64,000 bases of DNA, from NCBI GenBank assembly GCA_963675555.1, contig OY776676.1, positions 36,417,235-36,481,234 of the forward strand, written 5' to 3'. The first letter of the stretch is position 1. Every line of letters starts with the position of its first letter. Under the pieces are notes generated by a model, which was not told where the DNA came from, ran no database searches, and saw only the letters and a list, made by a program, of their open reading frames with translations. The position numbers were made by a program, and so were the translations under genes. Origin of the DNA: Leptura quadrifasciata (lineage: Eukaryota > Arthropoda > Insecta > Coleoptera > Cerambycidae). This document shows positions 46,330 through 57,866 of this stretch, piece by piece.

Positions 46330-48900
46330 ATATTACAATGTGCATAAAGCTATATACCAAAAAAAACATATTATAGAAAAAAATCACATTAACTGTACAC
46401 TATTTGTAGAAACAAAAACTAAAAGTGCTAGTAATACAAGATACAAAAACTGGAATATCCTACAATTTGATGGTAATATTGTCAACAACAATGTGAGAGG
46501 AGGAAATCTAGTACAAATACACACCTGGCTTAAATATGAGGAAAGACAATCCACTGAGAATAAATAATCCCCTAAGCGAAGCTACCCATTTCACCATACC
46601 ATTTCTGGATGACAAGTTACACATATTTCTTATATACATCCACCCAACAGCGAACATTGATCAAACTATATTTACGAAAGCAGCATTGTACAAATATTGT
46701 GTCATTGTAGGAGATTTCAACATTAATAGGAACAAACGGAAGCAGCTGAACAATTTCTTGGAAAATTCCACTTTTACAAAGGCAAATACAATCCGGACAC
46801 AACACCAGACATAATCCTCTATACAAATAACTTGAAAAATAATATAGAGAAAATCGAAACACACCCTGACATTGGCTCTGATCATTCGGCAATGGAAATA
46901 TCAATAAATCTGAATAGGAAAATTGAGGACCTAGAAGAAAAAAGAATTAACTACAACAAATGTAATATGGAAGAGGTAAACAATACTATGACAAAATACA
47001 TCAAAGATATACAGCATATACCAATGAACAGGGACACAATCAAGCAATTCAACGAAAAACTGATGACAACAATCAGGGAAAACACACCCAAAGAACAAGT
47101 GAAATATTATACCTATAAACTGCCATCATATATCATCCGAATGATAAAAAATAAAAGAAGGATGTATAGATATTACCTAAATCGTCCAAGTGAGGACTAC
47201 ACGAGACAAATCAATAATTATAACAAGGACATTCAGAAACTGATAAGGCAATACAAAGAAAACAACTGGATGAAAACATGTAGCGAAATAAACAAGCAGC
47301 AAGGGAAAAACTACTGGCAACAAATCAAACGAATGACACAATATAAACCACACCAGAAACTAACTACTCTGAAAAAAAAAACAATAATACATATAATTCT
47401 GATCAAGAAAAGGTAGAATTATTTGCAGAACATTTCAAAGAAACCTACAGGGAGAACAACAACCCTCAATTTGATGACGTACAGTATGAAGACGTTAACA
47501 ACTGGTGCAAGACATATTTTTCTGAGAACCCAGTGCCAGACACAAAAGAAATAGATGAAGAAATCTACTTCCAAATACTCTATAAGGGTAAAAATACAGC
47601 ACCAGGATATGATAATATCACGAAAAACATAATAAGAAAACTTAACTACGAAATACACTTATACATTAAAAAAACATATGAATATTGCCTCAACCACTAC
47701 TACTTTCCTCCAGAATGGAAACATGGAATTTTAATTACCATCCCCAAACCCAACACCGATCATACAAATGTTAACAACTATCGTCCCATTACATTACTAT
47801 CTGTTGTAGGAAAAAACTTCGAAAAAATCATCAAAATTATATTGCACAGCAAAGTAGGACATGTTATTCCAAGTTATCAGTTCGGATTCCGAGAAAAGTG
47901 TTCCACTGTTCATCCTTTAACAATCATGACTTCTAATATACAGACAGCAAAACTTAGTGATCAATGCAGCGCTGCCATCTTTCTAGACATACATAAAGCT
48001 TTTGACAGTGTTTGGCATCATGGCTTACTATATTGTGGATGTAATGGAGATCAACTGCCCCAAATATTTACTTTTCCTTCTCAAAGAATTCTTAAATGGA
48101 AGGACTGTCCAAGTTAAAATTAACAATATATTTTCACAACACGTTACAATTCAGCAAGGTGTCCCTCAAGGTTCTCCACTCTCGCCCTTGCTCTACAATA
48201 TATATTGTTATGATATATACAACTATAATTTGGATCCCGAATATTTAAACCTCGACTCATATATCCTACAATATGCCGATGATACCGCTCTCGTAAGCCA
48301 CAATAAGAATATCCCTAAGACAGTGGGGGCACTACAGCAGCTGATGGACAGAACAATAACATGGCTCAACAAATGGCGAATGAAACCAAATCCTCTAAAA
48401 TCACAATACATAGTGTTCAACCATAATGCATCCCCAAGCACCCCAACAATGACTATAGGCAATAACGCAATATATTGCCAAACTGAAGTAAAATATCTTG
48501 GAATCACAATAGACAATAAGCTTAATTTTAACAAACATGTTAAAATAATTAAGAAAAAATGCATTACAAGAAGTAGACATTTCCCCAGCTTAACATATAA
48601 AAACCAAGGGATTAACAAAAAAACTGCTTCCCATATTTACAGTTCGATCTGCCGACCCATATTGGAATATAACCACCCTCTATACCTCAATACAAGAAGA
48701 CAAGTCAGAAAAAACTTAGAAATAACACAAACAACAACATTGCAATCCATTACCAAGATGAGACACCCCAGAAATCCTCTTCATAATCCCCCCAACACCC
48801 TTCTCTATGAAATCACACAAATAACCCCTATCAACCAAAGATTACAACCTACTCAATTCTGAAGCGAATAACATAATCGGATTCAGCGACCCCAAAACCC
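46330..48900 (+). pseudogene. Jockey-like LINE ORF2, decayed
   Basis: The 5' part is endonuclease: VIVGDFNINRNK (about 46705) and HPDIGSDHSAMEIS (about 46865, with the SDH catalytic motif), separated by a frameshift near 46814. RT follows: GKNTAPGYDNITKNII, NNYRPITLLSVVGKNFEKII, motif A FLDIHKAFDSVWHHGLL, motif B GVPQGSPLSPLLYNIY, catalytic YADDTALV (about 48273) and KYLGITIDNKLNFNKH. There is no RNase H and no CCHC end, which fits the jockey clade. Breaks lie near 47416 and 48030. The N-terminal endonuclease and ORF1 are missing. It is the most complete LINE in the window but not functional as read. Confidence 0.88.
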
Positions 48901-49782
48901 TCGTATACCCTCACTTAGTATGGTGGTATTATTAAAATGAAATGTTGACGTGTGAGAGTTATTCAGTTGTCCCTCTTCAGAGAACTCTAAGAGGCCCACT
49001 TTGAGGCCTGATATCTCGAAAACTATGCATAGGCGGATTTTTGAGACTGTTGATCAGCATGCTGAAAACTATGTTTCTGCAAAATTTCAGCCAATTTGAC
49101 AGATTTTTTTTTCGTTGGTTTTGTGCAAGTTCCTTTGCAACTATAAAGTACCAAATGAGACTGTAGCTGCACTCTAAAAGTAGCAGCAACTTTGTAATTA
49201 CCATAAATTGCCTTTTCAAAGTTTGTGTTGTTACTGCGTGGTTCCATTTTGAACTTTAACCACTATCTATCAAGTTTTCAACCTCATGGAGAAGGCTATG
49301 TAGTAGTATTTAGTAATAGATTTAGTGGTGGATTCTCCATTAAGTAATTTGGTCAGTGCCTCTGTACACCTGTATTGTATTTAGAAATAAGGAATAAGGA
49401 ACAGAAAGAAACTCGTTTTTCAATAAAATTTTAATACTTGGCAGAAACTACATGACAGAATCCAATCTTTTATTTTTACTTAACCTTTATGACCCTAGTC
49501 AAGGTATCACTAGTATTAACCTCTGTGTCATGGTATATGGTCAAACATAAGTGGCAAACCTTCAATTAAAATCGATATCGCACGGGCATGTTTCGCATCC
49601 ATAGTCTATAGGAATATTTGTTAACTTAATTTTCTCACACCCAGACAGTAGCGGTAGTTGTTTAGAAATAGCAACAATATACATTACCATATGAGCAGAC
49701 ATTTTTTCTGATTTTACTTTTCTATTTTAATACTTTGAGAAAAACTCTAAATATTCCTTAATCGCGGGGATTTTTAAATAGT

Positions 49783-50010
49783 TAATTCAGCTCGGTGTGC
49801 TAAAGCGTCTGGCTAGCAAACTGGAGTATGCCTAGCGAAGTGGGTTCGACGCCAACAAGGCGAAACAATTTTTCATTATAAAAAACTGCCCCAAGAGTAG
49901 TTCAAACTCCACAATAAACTGTAGGGCCTCGTCTCTCTTTACCTGGCACAAGATCCTTGAGACCTTCCAGGAGGTTACTTCGGTAACACGAGAGGCTGTT
50001 AAGAAAAAGA
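49783..50010 (+). mobile_element. tRNA-derived SINE, copy 2
   Basis: Same family as 4289-4515. It shares GCTAAAGCGTCTGGCTAGC, CCTAGCGAAGTGGGTTCGA, AAGGCGAAACAATTTTTCAT, CTGTAGGGCCTCGTCTCTC and GGTTACTTCGGTAAC. Box B is degraded (GGGTTCGACGCCAAC), and so is the 5' edge, so it is unlikely to be transcribed by pol III. Confidence 0.85.
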
Positions 50011-50470
50011 AAAAATTTTCTTTGAGGATTGATTTCGAAATTATGCTACGGTTCGGTTGGTATATGATTACTTAAGTACTTTATTCCATAATTTCAGTTA
50101 TTTGCAAAATTAAGATATAAACCACACCTGCGATACTCAACAAGAATAAGATATTATCTTGTAAATGGGATTTTTCTGTTAGATAATAAAGCTTATTATT
50201 ATTATTATATTCTGAGAGAGAGATAAACGTGTCATACCCAGTTAAGTGTCCACTTGGTACACTATGCATGTATTCGTTTTCTTTTGCACTGCAGCTTTAT
50301 CAATGATAAAGGCAGCTTGCTGTCATTGGTTTGTTAAAAAGTGAACAAATTTGTTGTAGTTGTACTAGCTTTGTATTTAAGCGGTTGCCTCTGTGATTAA
50401 GCTTTAATCCAAAGAATTTTCAATTTGGTGCGTAAAGGGTCATATCTAGAGTTCAAATCATGAAGTTGCC

Positions 50471-51389
50471 ATTCACGTCATCATCCTTTAATTTCCAAAT
50501 CAAATCATCTCCAGGTCACACAGAATGGGCATGCATGGGTGTATCAACATATGCAATAGACAAGTATATTGTGATGAAAATATCTTGACAATAATAGCAT
50601 GCGATATAATGAATTTTAAGATCCGTTGTCGCATTTTTTTTTATACACTTATTTAACGTCGGCCTATTTCCGCTACTGAGGCCTAACACCGACGCCTGTA
50701 GACGAGCTACCCCCAACCAGGAATTTTTGCCGAACCTCTTCCCTTAAGAAGAGTAGGGATCTTTTACTTGCCTAACATTTAATAGACAAGGGACGGACGG
50801 CTTTATATCCCCTCCGAAGTATGGTATATCCCCTATACAATCCTCGCCGAAGGTTGTATAGCTTCCGCGCATACAGTGATATACAAGCCGCTGGAAGATG
50901 TGTGAGGCGAGGACGCGGTCTTCGTTGGAATGGTCACCCATCCAACTACTAACCGCGCCTTACGTTGCTTTACATCGCATATCGAAGTATGTACATGGTA
51001 AAGACGCACCTACTCTCGCCCCGTTGCCGTATTTAATTTTACAATTATTCACCACATGGATTTCTTGCTAAGTAAAAGGGAACATCCGTAACGTTTTTCC
51101 TGATTAAAGCACTCGTTTAATTTCACCACCATCTCTCTGGCTACTGCATTCAGTCTTTTATCCATCGCACGCTACTGAGTTGACAGAACTGACAGAATGC
51201 TCAACGTTGGTTGCGGCTATGATTAACGCTTGTAATATTCATGTAAAACGAATCGTTATGCTCGGAACTTCTGTCGTAGCCTCAGCAGACGTGACTTTCT
51301 ATTATTCACATCCTATGCACTTTGCATTTGCAAAGAGAAAAATAGCATGTTGTTGATAAGTACATAACTTGATGACGTGAACGACAACA
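50471..51389. mobile_element. MITE, copy B, interrupted by a SINE
   Basis: The termini TTCACGTCATCA and TGATGACGTGAA are perfect inverted repeats, and the interior matches 33059-33683. The 5S-type SINE at 50634-51020 lies inside, with its own imperfect duplication, so the MITE is older. Without the SINE this copy is about 530 bp. Confidence 0.78.
50634..51020 (-). mobile_element. 5S rRNA-derived SINE, copy 3, full length
   Basis: On the minus strand the head reads GGCGAGAGTAGGTGCGTC, then GATGTAAAGCAACG (box A area) and GCGGTTAGTAGTTGGATGGG (box C area, continuing TGACC). The last is closer to real 5S rRNA than copy 1. The body and A/T-rich tail match copy 1 throughout. Flanks CCGTTGTCGCA (50623-50633) and CCGTTGCCGTA (51021-51031) are an imperfect target-site duplication, so it is older than copies 1 and 2. 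Confidence 0.85.
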
Positions 51390-51829
51390 TTCGTGATTTC
51401 AATTATAGTTAAAGGCTTTTTAAGATCAACAAACCTGTACTGATCAGATCAAAAGTATTAGGGCTGCCATCTCTTTTAATATCTTTGACTTTGAAATCGG
51501 CATAATTCTAGCAATTTCTCATACAACTGACATTATTGAATGAACATCTACAATTCTACTATTATTATAGTCCTAGGTATTATCACGATTCTTAAAAGTA
51601 ATATATTAAGAAAAAAAAAATTATAACCAAAATAATGAATATTTTTTTATCAAATCTCTTGGATGTAGCAGCTTTAATCGAAAAAGTTAAATATGTTTAT
51701 TGAGGATATTATATAGTTTTTATAAATTGTATTTGGTTAGTACTAAATGAAGTTTCAGTTTCCTTAGGTTTAATATATTTCCTGCTATATGTATTATCCG
51801 TTCTTGTACTGATGATTTGTATTTTGCAG

Positions 51830-51898
51830 AGTACTATGGAGGAGGGTCGACAAGGTGATCAGAAATCCTCATTGCTCCAGAAGTTGCTGTCCGAGTGA
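51830..51898 (+). CDS. tai: Taiman last exon (C-terminal NR box and stop)
   Basis: Phase-0 exon after TTGTATTTTGCAG. It reads STMEEGRQGDQKSSLLQKLL, then SE and TGA at 51896-51898. The final LXXLL core LQKLL (51875-51889) sits at the extreme C terminus, as in vertebrate SRC-1a, which ends in a similar LLQQLL motif. Together with exons A-G it closes a 779-residue open frame with no internal stop, which strongly supports the whole exon chain. Confidence 0.92.
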   Translation, partial: STMEEGRQGDQKSSLLQKLLSE

Positions 51899-52530
51899 CC
51901 AGGTGTAAATAATAGAGATATATACTACTAGGTACCTCATCGGTTCTGTACCGCAGGCTGTAATCTAGACAGGTTAGCTGTATCAAGTGCATTACTACGT
52001 TGCTTGTTCGTTACGTTAGGGTAGTGCGGAGCAGGGGAAGGCGCAGGGCCCGAGTGCAATTGTAAATATTTGAAGGACTTGTTTATATTTATATGATACT
52101 ATATTTTATTATTGGACTTGACTTGTTTAAATTACGTAAATTTACGTAATAGCGCTCTGAGGCGCAGCCTGTTATTATTTTGGATGTGTTTAGTGTTGTC
52201 TTCCTTTTGTGAGTGTTCAAGCTACGCATTACCAAAAAAATAGTAACTGTTAATATTTTATACATAATTTAAAGTATGTTATTTGGAAAGCTCGTTTTGT
52301 TGGACATTGTGATAGGCAACCGCCATGTTACTGTTGCTAGGAAGCGTTCCTAGACCTTATTAGTAATAGCATTCATACTTGATTATTGTCAATTACACCC
52401 AGCCACTAAATTAAAGATGAACAAATTGACAGACAAAACATTATTTAATTACACAGATATTTTTTGTACATTATTGGAGTTTTGAAATATATCTATATAT
52501 TAAATAAAATAAAAGTATAATTTCCGTGTG
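51899..52530 (+). other. tai: tai 3' UTR
   Basis: Non-coding sequence between the tai stop and the poly(A) signals. It is T-rich with several TGTA-type motifs. The end at about 52530 is inferred from the AATAAA positions and the GT/T-rich stretch after them. The LINE relic starts shortly downstream. Confidence 0.6.
52503..52513 (+). promoter_or_regulatory. tai: Overlapping poly(A) signals
   Basis: Two overlapping AATAAA hexamers (52503 and 52508) are followed by CCGTGTGAGTTTTATTTTGT, a GU/U-rich downstream element. This is the best candidate for the cleavage site of tai transcripts. Confidence 0.65.
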
Positions 52531-52559
52531 AGTTTTATTTTGTAACTACATTTTTTCCA

Positions 52560-54847
52560 GGTCAATGTATAGTAAAAGTAAAACACACCAGATTGATCAG
52601 TCAGCGAGCCAACTTTAAATTCCAAAGCCACGCTGCCGGGATAGAAAAAGGGATTAATCTAACAACATCTTTTGTGGTTTAATTGTCTCAATTTACAAGA
52701 GTTAGTGCAGCATCTTCAAGTTGCATTGACAATATTTTCACAAATTTAAATGAGGATAGTTATGACACAGGTGCTTATCCTTGCTTATCTGATCACCTGG
52801 GGCAATTCATTAAGGTGAAAATTATAACAAATCATCCCCATAAGGTAACATGGAAGAGATATATTAATAAGCCTGGTATGGACTTTCTGAGATCATCTAC
52901 AGGAAATTGGTTGGGGCATTTTTGTTGCGCCAAATTTAAATCAAACCACTTAACAGATTTCTTGGTGTATACCTATCAACATTTGGTAAGTACTTGTTTT
53001 CCTTTAAAAAAATCGAATACAAATACCAATAATTATCCTGTTAACGTAACATAAGAAATACACTAACATCTGTAAAGTATGTTTATAATGTCAGTAAAAG
53101 CGCAGAAGCTTTAGCTTCCTATAATACATTACGCAAGGAGTATAAGGCTGCAAGAATGCTAAAAAAAGTGCCAATGATATATAATTAACCCTCAAAATAA
53201 AGCCAGACAGTTGGAAGCTGGTAAATTTTGAAAGAAATAAATCAAATTTTCAGAAAATCGATACAAACTTATCACCAGAAATTTTCTATGAACATTTCTC
53301 AACCATTGCAGACTGTAATTGTCATTGCCAAATAGTAATTGTAAAGTTTCCACTCCCTCCTTATTTCTTCATCCGGTAACATCACAAGAAGTGATTGATG
53401 CTATAGCAACTTTAAAACATTCTCATTCCTTTCATATTTATGGATTAAATAGTCAAACTGTTAAAGAAACATCTGATATCCTTGTGTATCCACTAACAGT
53501 TATAATTAATGAATGTTTTGCACAAGGTGTATTTCTGGACGCATTAAAAATGTCGAAAGTCATACCATTGTTTAAAAAGGATACACAACTTGTTGATAAT
53601 TAGGATATATCTATTATTCCTATATTTGCTAAAGTAATTGAAAATTTCTAATTTCTTAAAGTCTAGACTTACCTAGTACTTTGAATCAAATTCACTCTTG
53701 TGCTCCTGCCAATATGGCTTTAGGAGAAATTGTTCCAACAAACAAAGCTGTAATGCAAATAGTGTCATAAATAGTTCGCGGTCTCGAGGAAGGTAAACAT
53801 TCAGCTATCACAATGTGTGACCTCATCAGCAAGGCATTTGACTGTGTCGCACATGACTTGTTAATAGACAAATTATGTATCTATGGTATAAGAGGTTTGC
53901 CCCTTGAACTTATTAAATCCTATCTTAACAACAGATCACAGTATGTAGAAATTGACAATAAACAATCAAAATTAAATAAGATAAGTCATGGTGTTGCCCA
54001 GGGTTCCCTTCTGGGGCCATTATTATTCATTATTCACGTTAATGATTTATGTAATTTCATGTTGCCTAAAAATTATGTGCTGATGCAGACGACACAACAT
54101 TAATAAGTTCTGACAAAGATATAAATCATCTACTAGAGTCATCAAATGAAGAATGGTTCATCGCTAATAAGCTAAAACTAAATCAGCAAAAAACTCAGAA
54201 ATATATTTTCTTCACACACAGAAATTGTGCGCAAGGTTTGAGTGCCAAATTACTGGGTATCGTCCTGGATGACAAACTAAAATGGTCCAGTCATGTAGAA
54301 CAATTAAGCCACAAACTGGCCAGTGTGATCTTCCTCATTCATCAGTTGAAAAATTTATTGAATTTTGATATTCTTAAATCTATATATTTTTCCTTATTCC
54401 ACAGCCATCTAACTTATGGTACTGTGCTTTGGGGAAATTCACACAATGCACAAACAATTTTTCGTTTGCAAAAAAAAGTGGTGAGAATAATGGCAGGTGC
54501 TGATATAAGGCATTATTATTTTCATCGCTTTTTGGTCAGTTTTGGCATAATGCCTCTTCCATCTGCTTTTATTTACTCCACTTTATTAGATATCTATAAA
54601 AAAATTAATGACTATAATATACAGTCAAGTTCTCATAATTACTGGACAAGATCTGGTTTTCTATTAAAAAAGCCTCGATTTAGAATAGCGATGTCTGAGA
54701 AAAATTCCATTAAATTAGACTTATATAACAAACTGCCTTTTAAAATGAGATCCTTGAATTTCCACTGTTTTAAATGTACATTGAAATCGTTAAGAAACTG
54801 CTTCTACTCTGTGAGGGAATATTTAAATTCAAATAATTTTATTGAAT
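52560..54847 (+). pseudogene. LINE relic (endonuclease end and reverse transcriptase)
   Basis: Frames in order: the end of an endonuclease with SSSCIDNIFTNL and YPCLSDHLGQF (SDH motif, about 52790), then RT pieces VIDAIATLKHSHSFHIYGLN and ALKMSKVIPLFKKD. Motif A reads CDLISKAFDCVAHDLL, motif B GVAQGSLLGPLLF, then CADADDTT where FADDTT is expected (an apparent 3-bp insertion at the catalytic site, about 54085), followed by KLLGIVLDDKLKWSSHVE and a C-terminal YNKLPFKMRSLNFHCFK ... FYSVREYLNS. It ends in (TAA)n. At least four frameshifts or stops. No RNase H; CR1/jockey-superfamily-like, clade not assigned. Confidence 0.82.
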
Positions 54848-56250
54848 TAATAATAATAATAATATTTACTCAAGAAACCAAAACAGGTGTAGAACAAGTC
54901 TATTAATGGTAGAGTATAATACAACATATTTATAGGAACAAACATACATATAATAAATAAGAGTAAAAAACATGAATTAAAATTTGTAGTTCAAAAACTC
55001 TGAGAAAGAATAAAATGCCTTAGCAATTAAAAAATCGTGAAGTGTTTTTTTAAAAACATTGAGAGGTAAGTCTTTGTAATTGTCAGGTAAATTATTATTA
55101 TAAGTTCTTATTAACTGAGACTCAACATTTCTTTGTACGTTAGAAGAGGCCGTCTTTGGCAAGCATAAAATATTATTACGTGTGTCATACATATGATCCA
55201 CTTTATATTTATTTAAAAAATCACTGAAATTGCTCTTGACAAGATAGGCACAGTCATACATGGCAGAGTAAGTATATGCTTTTCCTTGAAAACCGCACTG
55301 CACGTTTCTCTTTTCTTTAGATGGAAAATGCTTCTTACACAGGCCTTTTGGTGTCTGAAGATTCTGGCAGCTTAAACAGAATTGCCCCAGAATATAATCC
55401 CATATCTTATTCTGGACTGGATGTAGGCATAGTAAGAGGTTATTGCTGCTTCTTGACTCACTGATTTTTGTGGCAAGATACTCTATGTGATGTTTCCAGC
55501 TTAACTGTGAATCAATCACAATTCCCAAAAATTTTGTACTTGACGTTAATAATTCCTTATTGTAGCTCACGGCTCCTTCCTAAGACTGAATTTTAATAGG
55601 TAAGTTTTGTTTATATTTAGTTGTAAGCTATTCATTGTATACCAGTCGTTCAGAATGTCAATCGACATTGAAATCTCAGTTTCTAACTCCTCATTAGTTT
55701 CAGCTCTGATGACTAGTGAATTGTCATCAGCAAATAAATTTACAAGATGTTTGATAATTTTTGGTAGATCATTTTTATAGAGGAGAAATAAAATTGGGCC
55801 TAAGGTGGATCCTTGAGACACACCTTTTTTTGACTAATTTCCAGTCTGAGCAAATATACTTTCCATCATCCACCGCAACAATACACTGTGTTCTGTCCTG
55901 TGACTTCAAAATATTGTATATATTTCCTCGGAAACCCATAATATCCAGTTTTTGTAGGAGACAATGATGATCTACGCTATCGAACGCTTTAGACAGATCC
56001 AGAAAGAGAGCAGCAACTTTATCTTTACTGCTAATTGCATCTATAGATTCTCACAAATTCCTATGTATATTGCTCTAACCTTGACCTTCCTTTTATGTAA
56101 GCACTTTGCTTGTCTGATATTATATTATTCTGTAAAGTTTACGATACGGTTCAATAGAGCTTTCTCAGATATTTTAGCAATTATGGAAATTAGAGCTATA
56201 GGTCGATAATTAATGTGAAGTTCACCTCTTCTGTATTCTTCAAAATATAA
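54848..56250 (-). pseudogene. LINE relic, opposite orientation
   Basis: Minus-strand RT pieces: INYRPIALISIIAKISEKAL (about 56205-56150), LFLDLSKAFDSVDHHCLLQK (motif A, about 56010), SQGSTLGPILFLLYKNDL (motif B), NLFADDNSLVI (catalytic, about 55735), then KFLGIVIDSQLSWKHHIEYL and a C-terminal NYKDLPLNVFKKTLHDFLIA ... AFYSFSEFLNYKF. The C-terminal layout resembles the + strand LINE next to it, but the sequence is a different family. It ends in an (ATT)n-type tail exactly where the other LINE's (TAA)n tail ends. Frameshifts lie near 55565 and 55830-55960. Confidence 0.82.
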
Positions 56251-56454
56251 TTACTTAGCACCTATGTTATATTATAACGTATTTGTTCTATTTTACTTGT
56301 TTCTTCTTGCACATTTCGAGGACTATACAATGTCTTATCTATTAGACTTTGCAGACTTGATAATTTGAAGGTCATCGTTGAAATATATCTTTAATTTGTT
56401 AATTAACTGTTTCTTTGATAAATTTCCTCCGAGATCTGTATATTTAGCATATAT

Positions 56455-56930
56455 TGATGAAACATATACTTTCGTCATTACACCTCTTTTGACAAAATAC
56501 ACGCTTATTTACATTAAATATTCCTTTTTGTACTGAAACTGAAGGTTCAGTTCCATAAACTTTACATTCCTGTGATGAAATTTTATTTTCAAAATTTCGG
56601 CGAAGCATTTCAGTACTTTTGTTGCTAATGTAACTACAGTAGCATGATTTGTGCCAAATTAATAATGTTTCGTCCCCATGTTAAATGTTAGCAATATTTT
56701 GACGCAATTGGATGTTGCTAGATTTACAGATACTATCTCTACTTTGTAGCATTTATATCAGCTTTTTTAACGTTTTCTCTGAGCCCTTTACTAAACTACC
56801 GGAAGACTTTCTACACATTAAACAGTGTTTAATATTTTCTGTTTGTAAAACACGAAATGTTGACTCCATCTCACTTTCAGATATTAAACTTCCACTTCGA
56901 TCCACTTTTAATTTAATTTTAGAAAATTTG
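56455..56930 (-). pseudogene. Degenerate Cys/His protein fragment of unknown function
   Basis: A minus-strand frame interrupted by two stops reads NIKHCLMCRKSSGSLVKGSE (about 56835-56775), later ETLLIWHKSCYCSYISNKST (about 56665-56605), then CQKRCNDESICF. The CxxC plus WHxxCYCSY arrangement resembles a putative zinc-binding region that recurs in long uncharacterised arthropod and cnidarian proteins, often repeat-linked; this is from memory of the pattern only. It may belong to an older insertion and not to the LINE downstream of it. Not functional as read. Confidence 0.4.
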
Positions 56931-56959
56931 ACTTACCTGAACATTAACTGAAACTATTC

Positions 56960-57866
56960 TTTTTATGATTAAACTGACAATAGAATAACAACTACAAGTC
57001 AAACCCAAAATGTTAGTTTTTAACACAAAAGAATTTATTTAGAACTGATAAAACCTCTAACACCTTAGGCATATACTTATATTATATCGTCTATGGGCAT
57101 TAATATGAATATGAACGCAGAATACCAAACCAAACAATTATTATTTAGTCTACACAGAACATAGGAACTGCAGCGTGCGGGACGCGGAAAGTATCTCGAC
57201 GGTCGGCTGCTGCGATGCAAATAGATTCACGGATTATTTTACATTTAATAATTTTTCTAAGCTATCTTAGTTCAAAAATTATAAAAGTTATACTGTGGTA
57301 GCAGGAAACTTTAGTCGATAATGTTGGCAGAGAGGCATTTTTCAATTTAAGTGCTCGTTTTTGAAATATTGGTTGTGGAACGCTAAAGTACATTGAAAAA
57401 TTACAATTTGTTATGGTTCTCGAAGCCAGATACAGACGTTCAAAGTTTTTAATTGCCATAAGTGTCGATGCTTTTTCTATTATTAAATATTTTTTTTAGA
57501 GCAACGGCTACAAACTTTTCGATAATTTTTGTACCAAAATATTACTTGTAACAATTGTTCAGTATCAATATCTCGAAAATTTTGCATAACGCCTTTTTTG
57601 CCAGGCCTTTTTGTCCAACTGTAGACCAATTTCTATCCAACTGTAGACATAAATAAGCTATCAAATAAAAGCGGTCGCATATTTTACTATCAAAACCTCC
57701 AATTTTCAGAATAATTTTGTGGTGCGCGCTCTCTACTCTATATGTACATATTCGTAAGTTGGTTGCACTAATATTTCTGCAAATCTTTGTGATTGGCTGG
57801 CCGTTTTTGGTATGATTTGAGAATGTAACCTAAAATTTAATAGTGATTTGTTTTTGTTATTTAATA
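56960..57866. other. Non-coding, no feature resolved
   Basis: AT-rich sequence with no recognised protein, RNA or repeat boundary. A minus-strand open frame at 57262-57459 has no recognisable domain. Confidence 0.5.

Larger units (their letters stand above)
42752..51829 (+). other. tai: tai intron, about 9.1 kb
   Basis: GTAAGC donor and TTGTATTTTGCAG acceptor. It contains a hAT terminus remnant, a mariner-type HTH fragment, two tRNA-derived SINEs, a decayed jockey-like LINE and a MITE with a nested 5S-type SINE. Unassigned stretches are 42760-43570, 44070-45120, 45400-46320, 48910-49780, 50020-50460 and 51400-51820, where I see no gene. A small inverted pair, ATTTTTTTGTGTC (42984) with GACACAAAAAAAT (43045), lies in the first. 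Confidence 0.7.

Noticed and set aside
55761..56209. Plus-strand frames at 55761-56209
   Set aside because: Antisense shadows of the minus-strand LINE, which has RT motifs in order.
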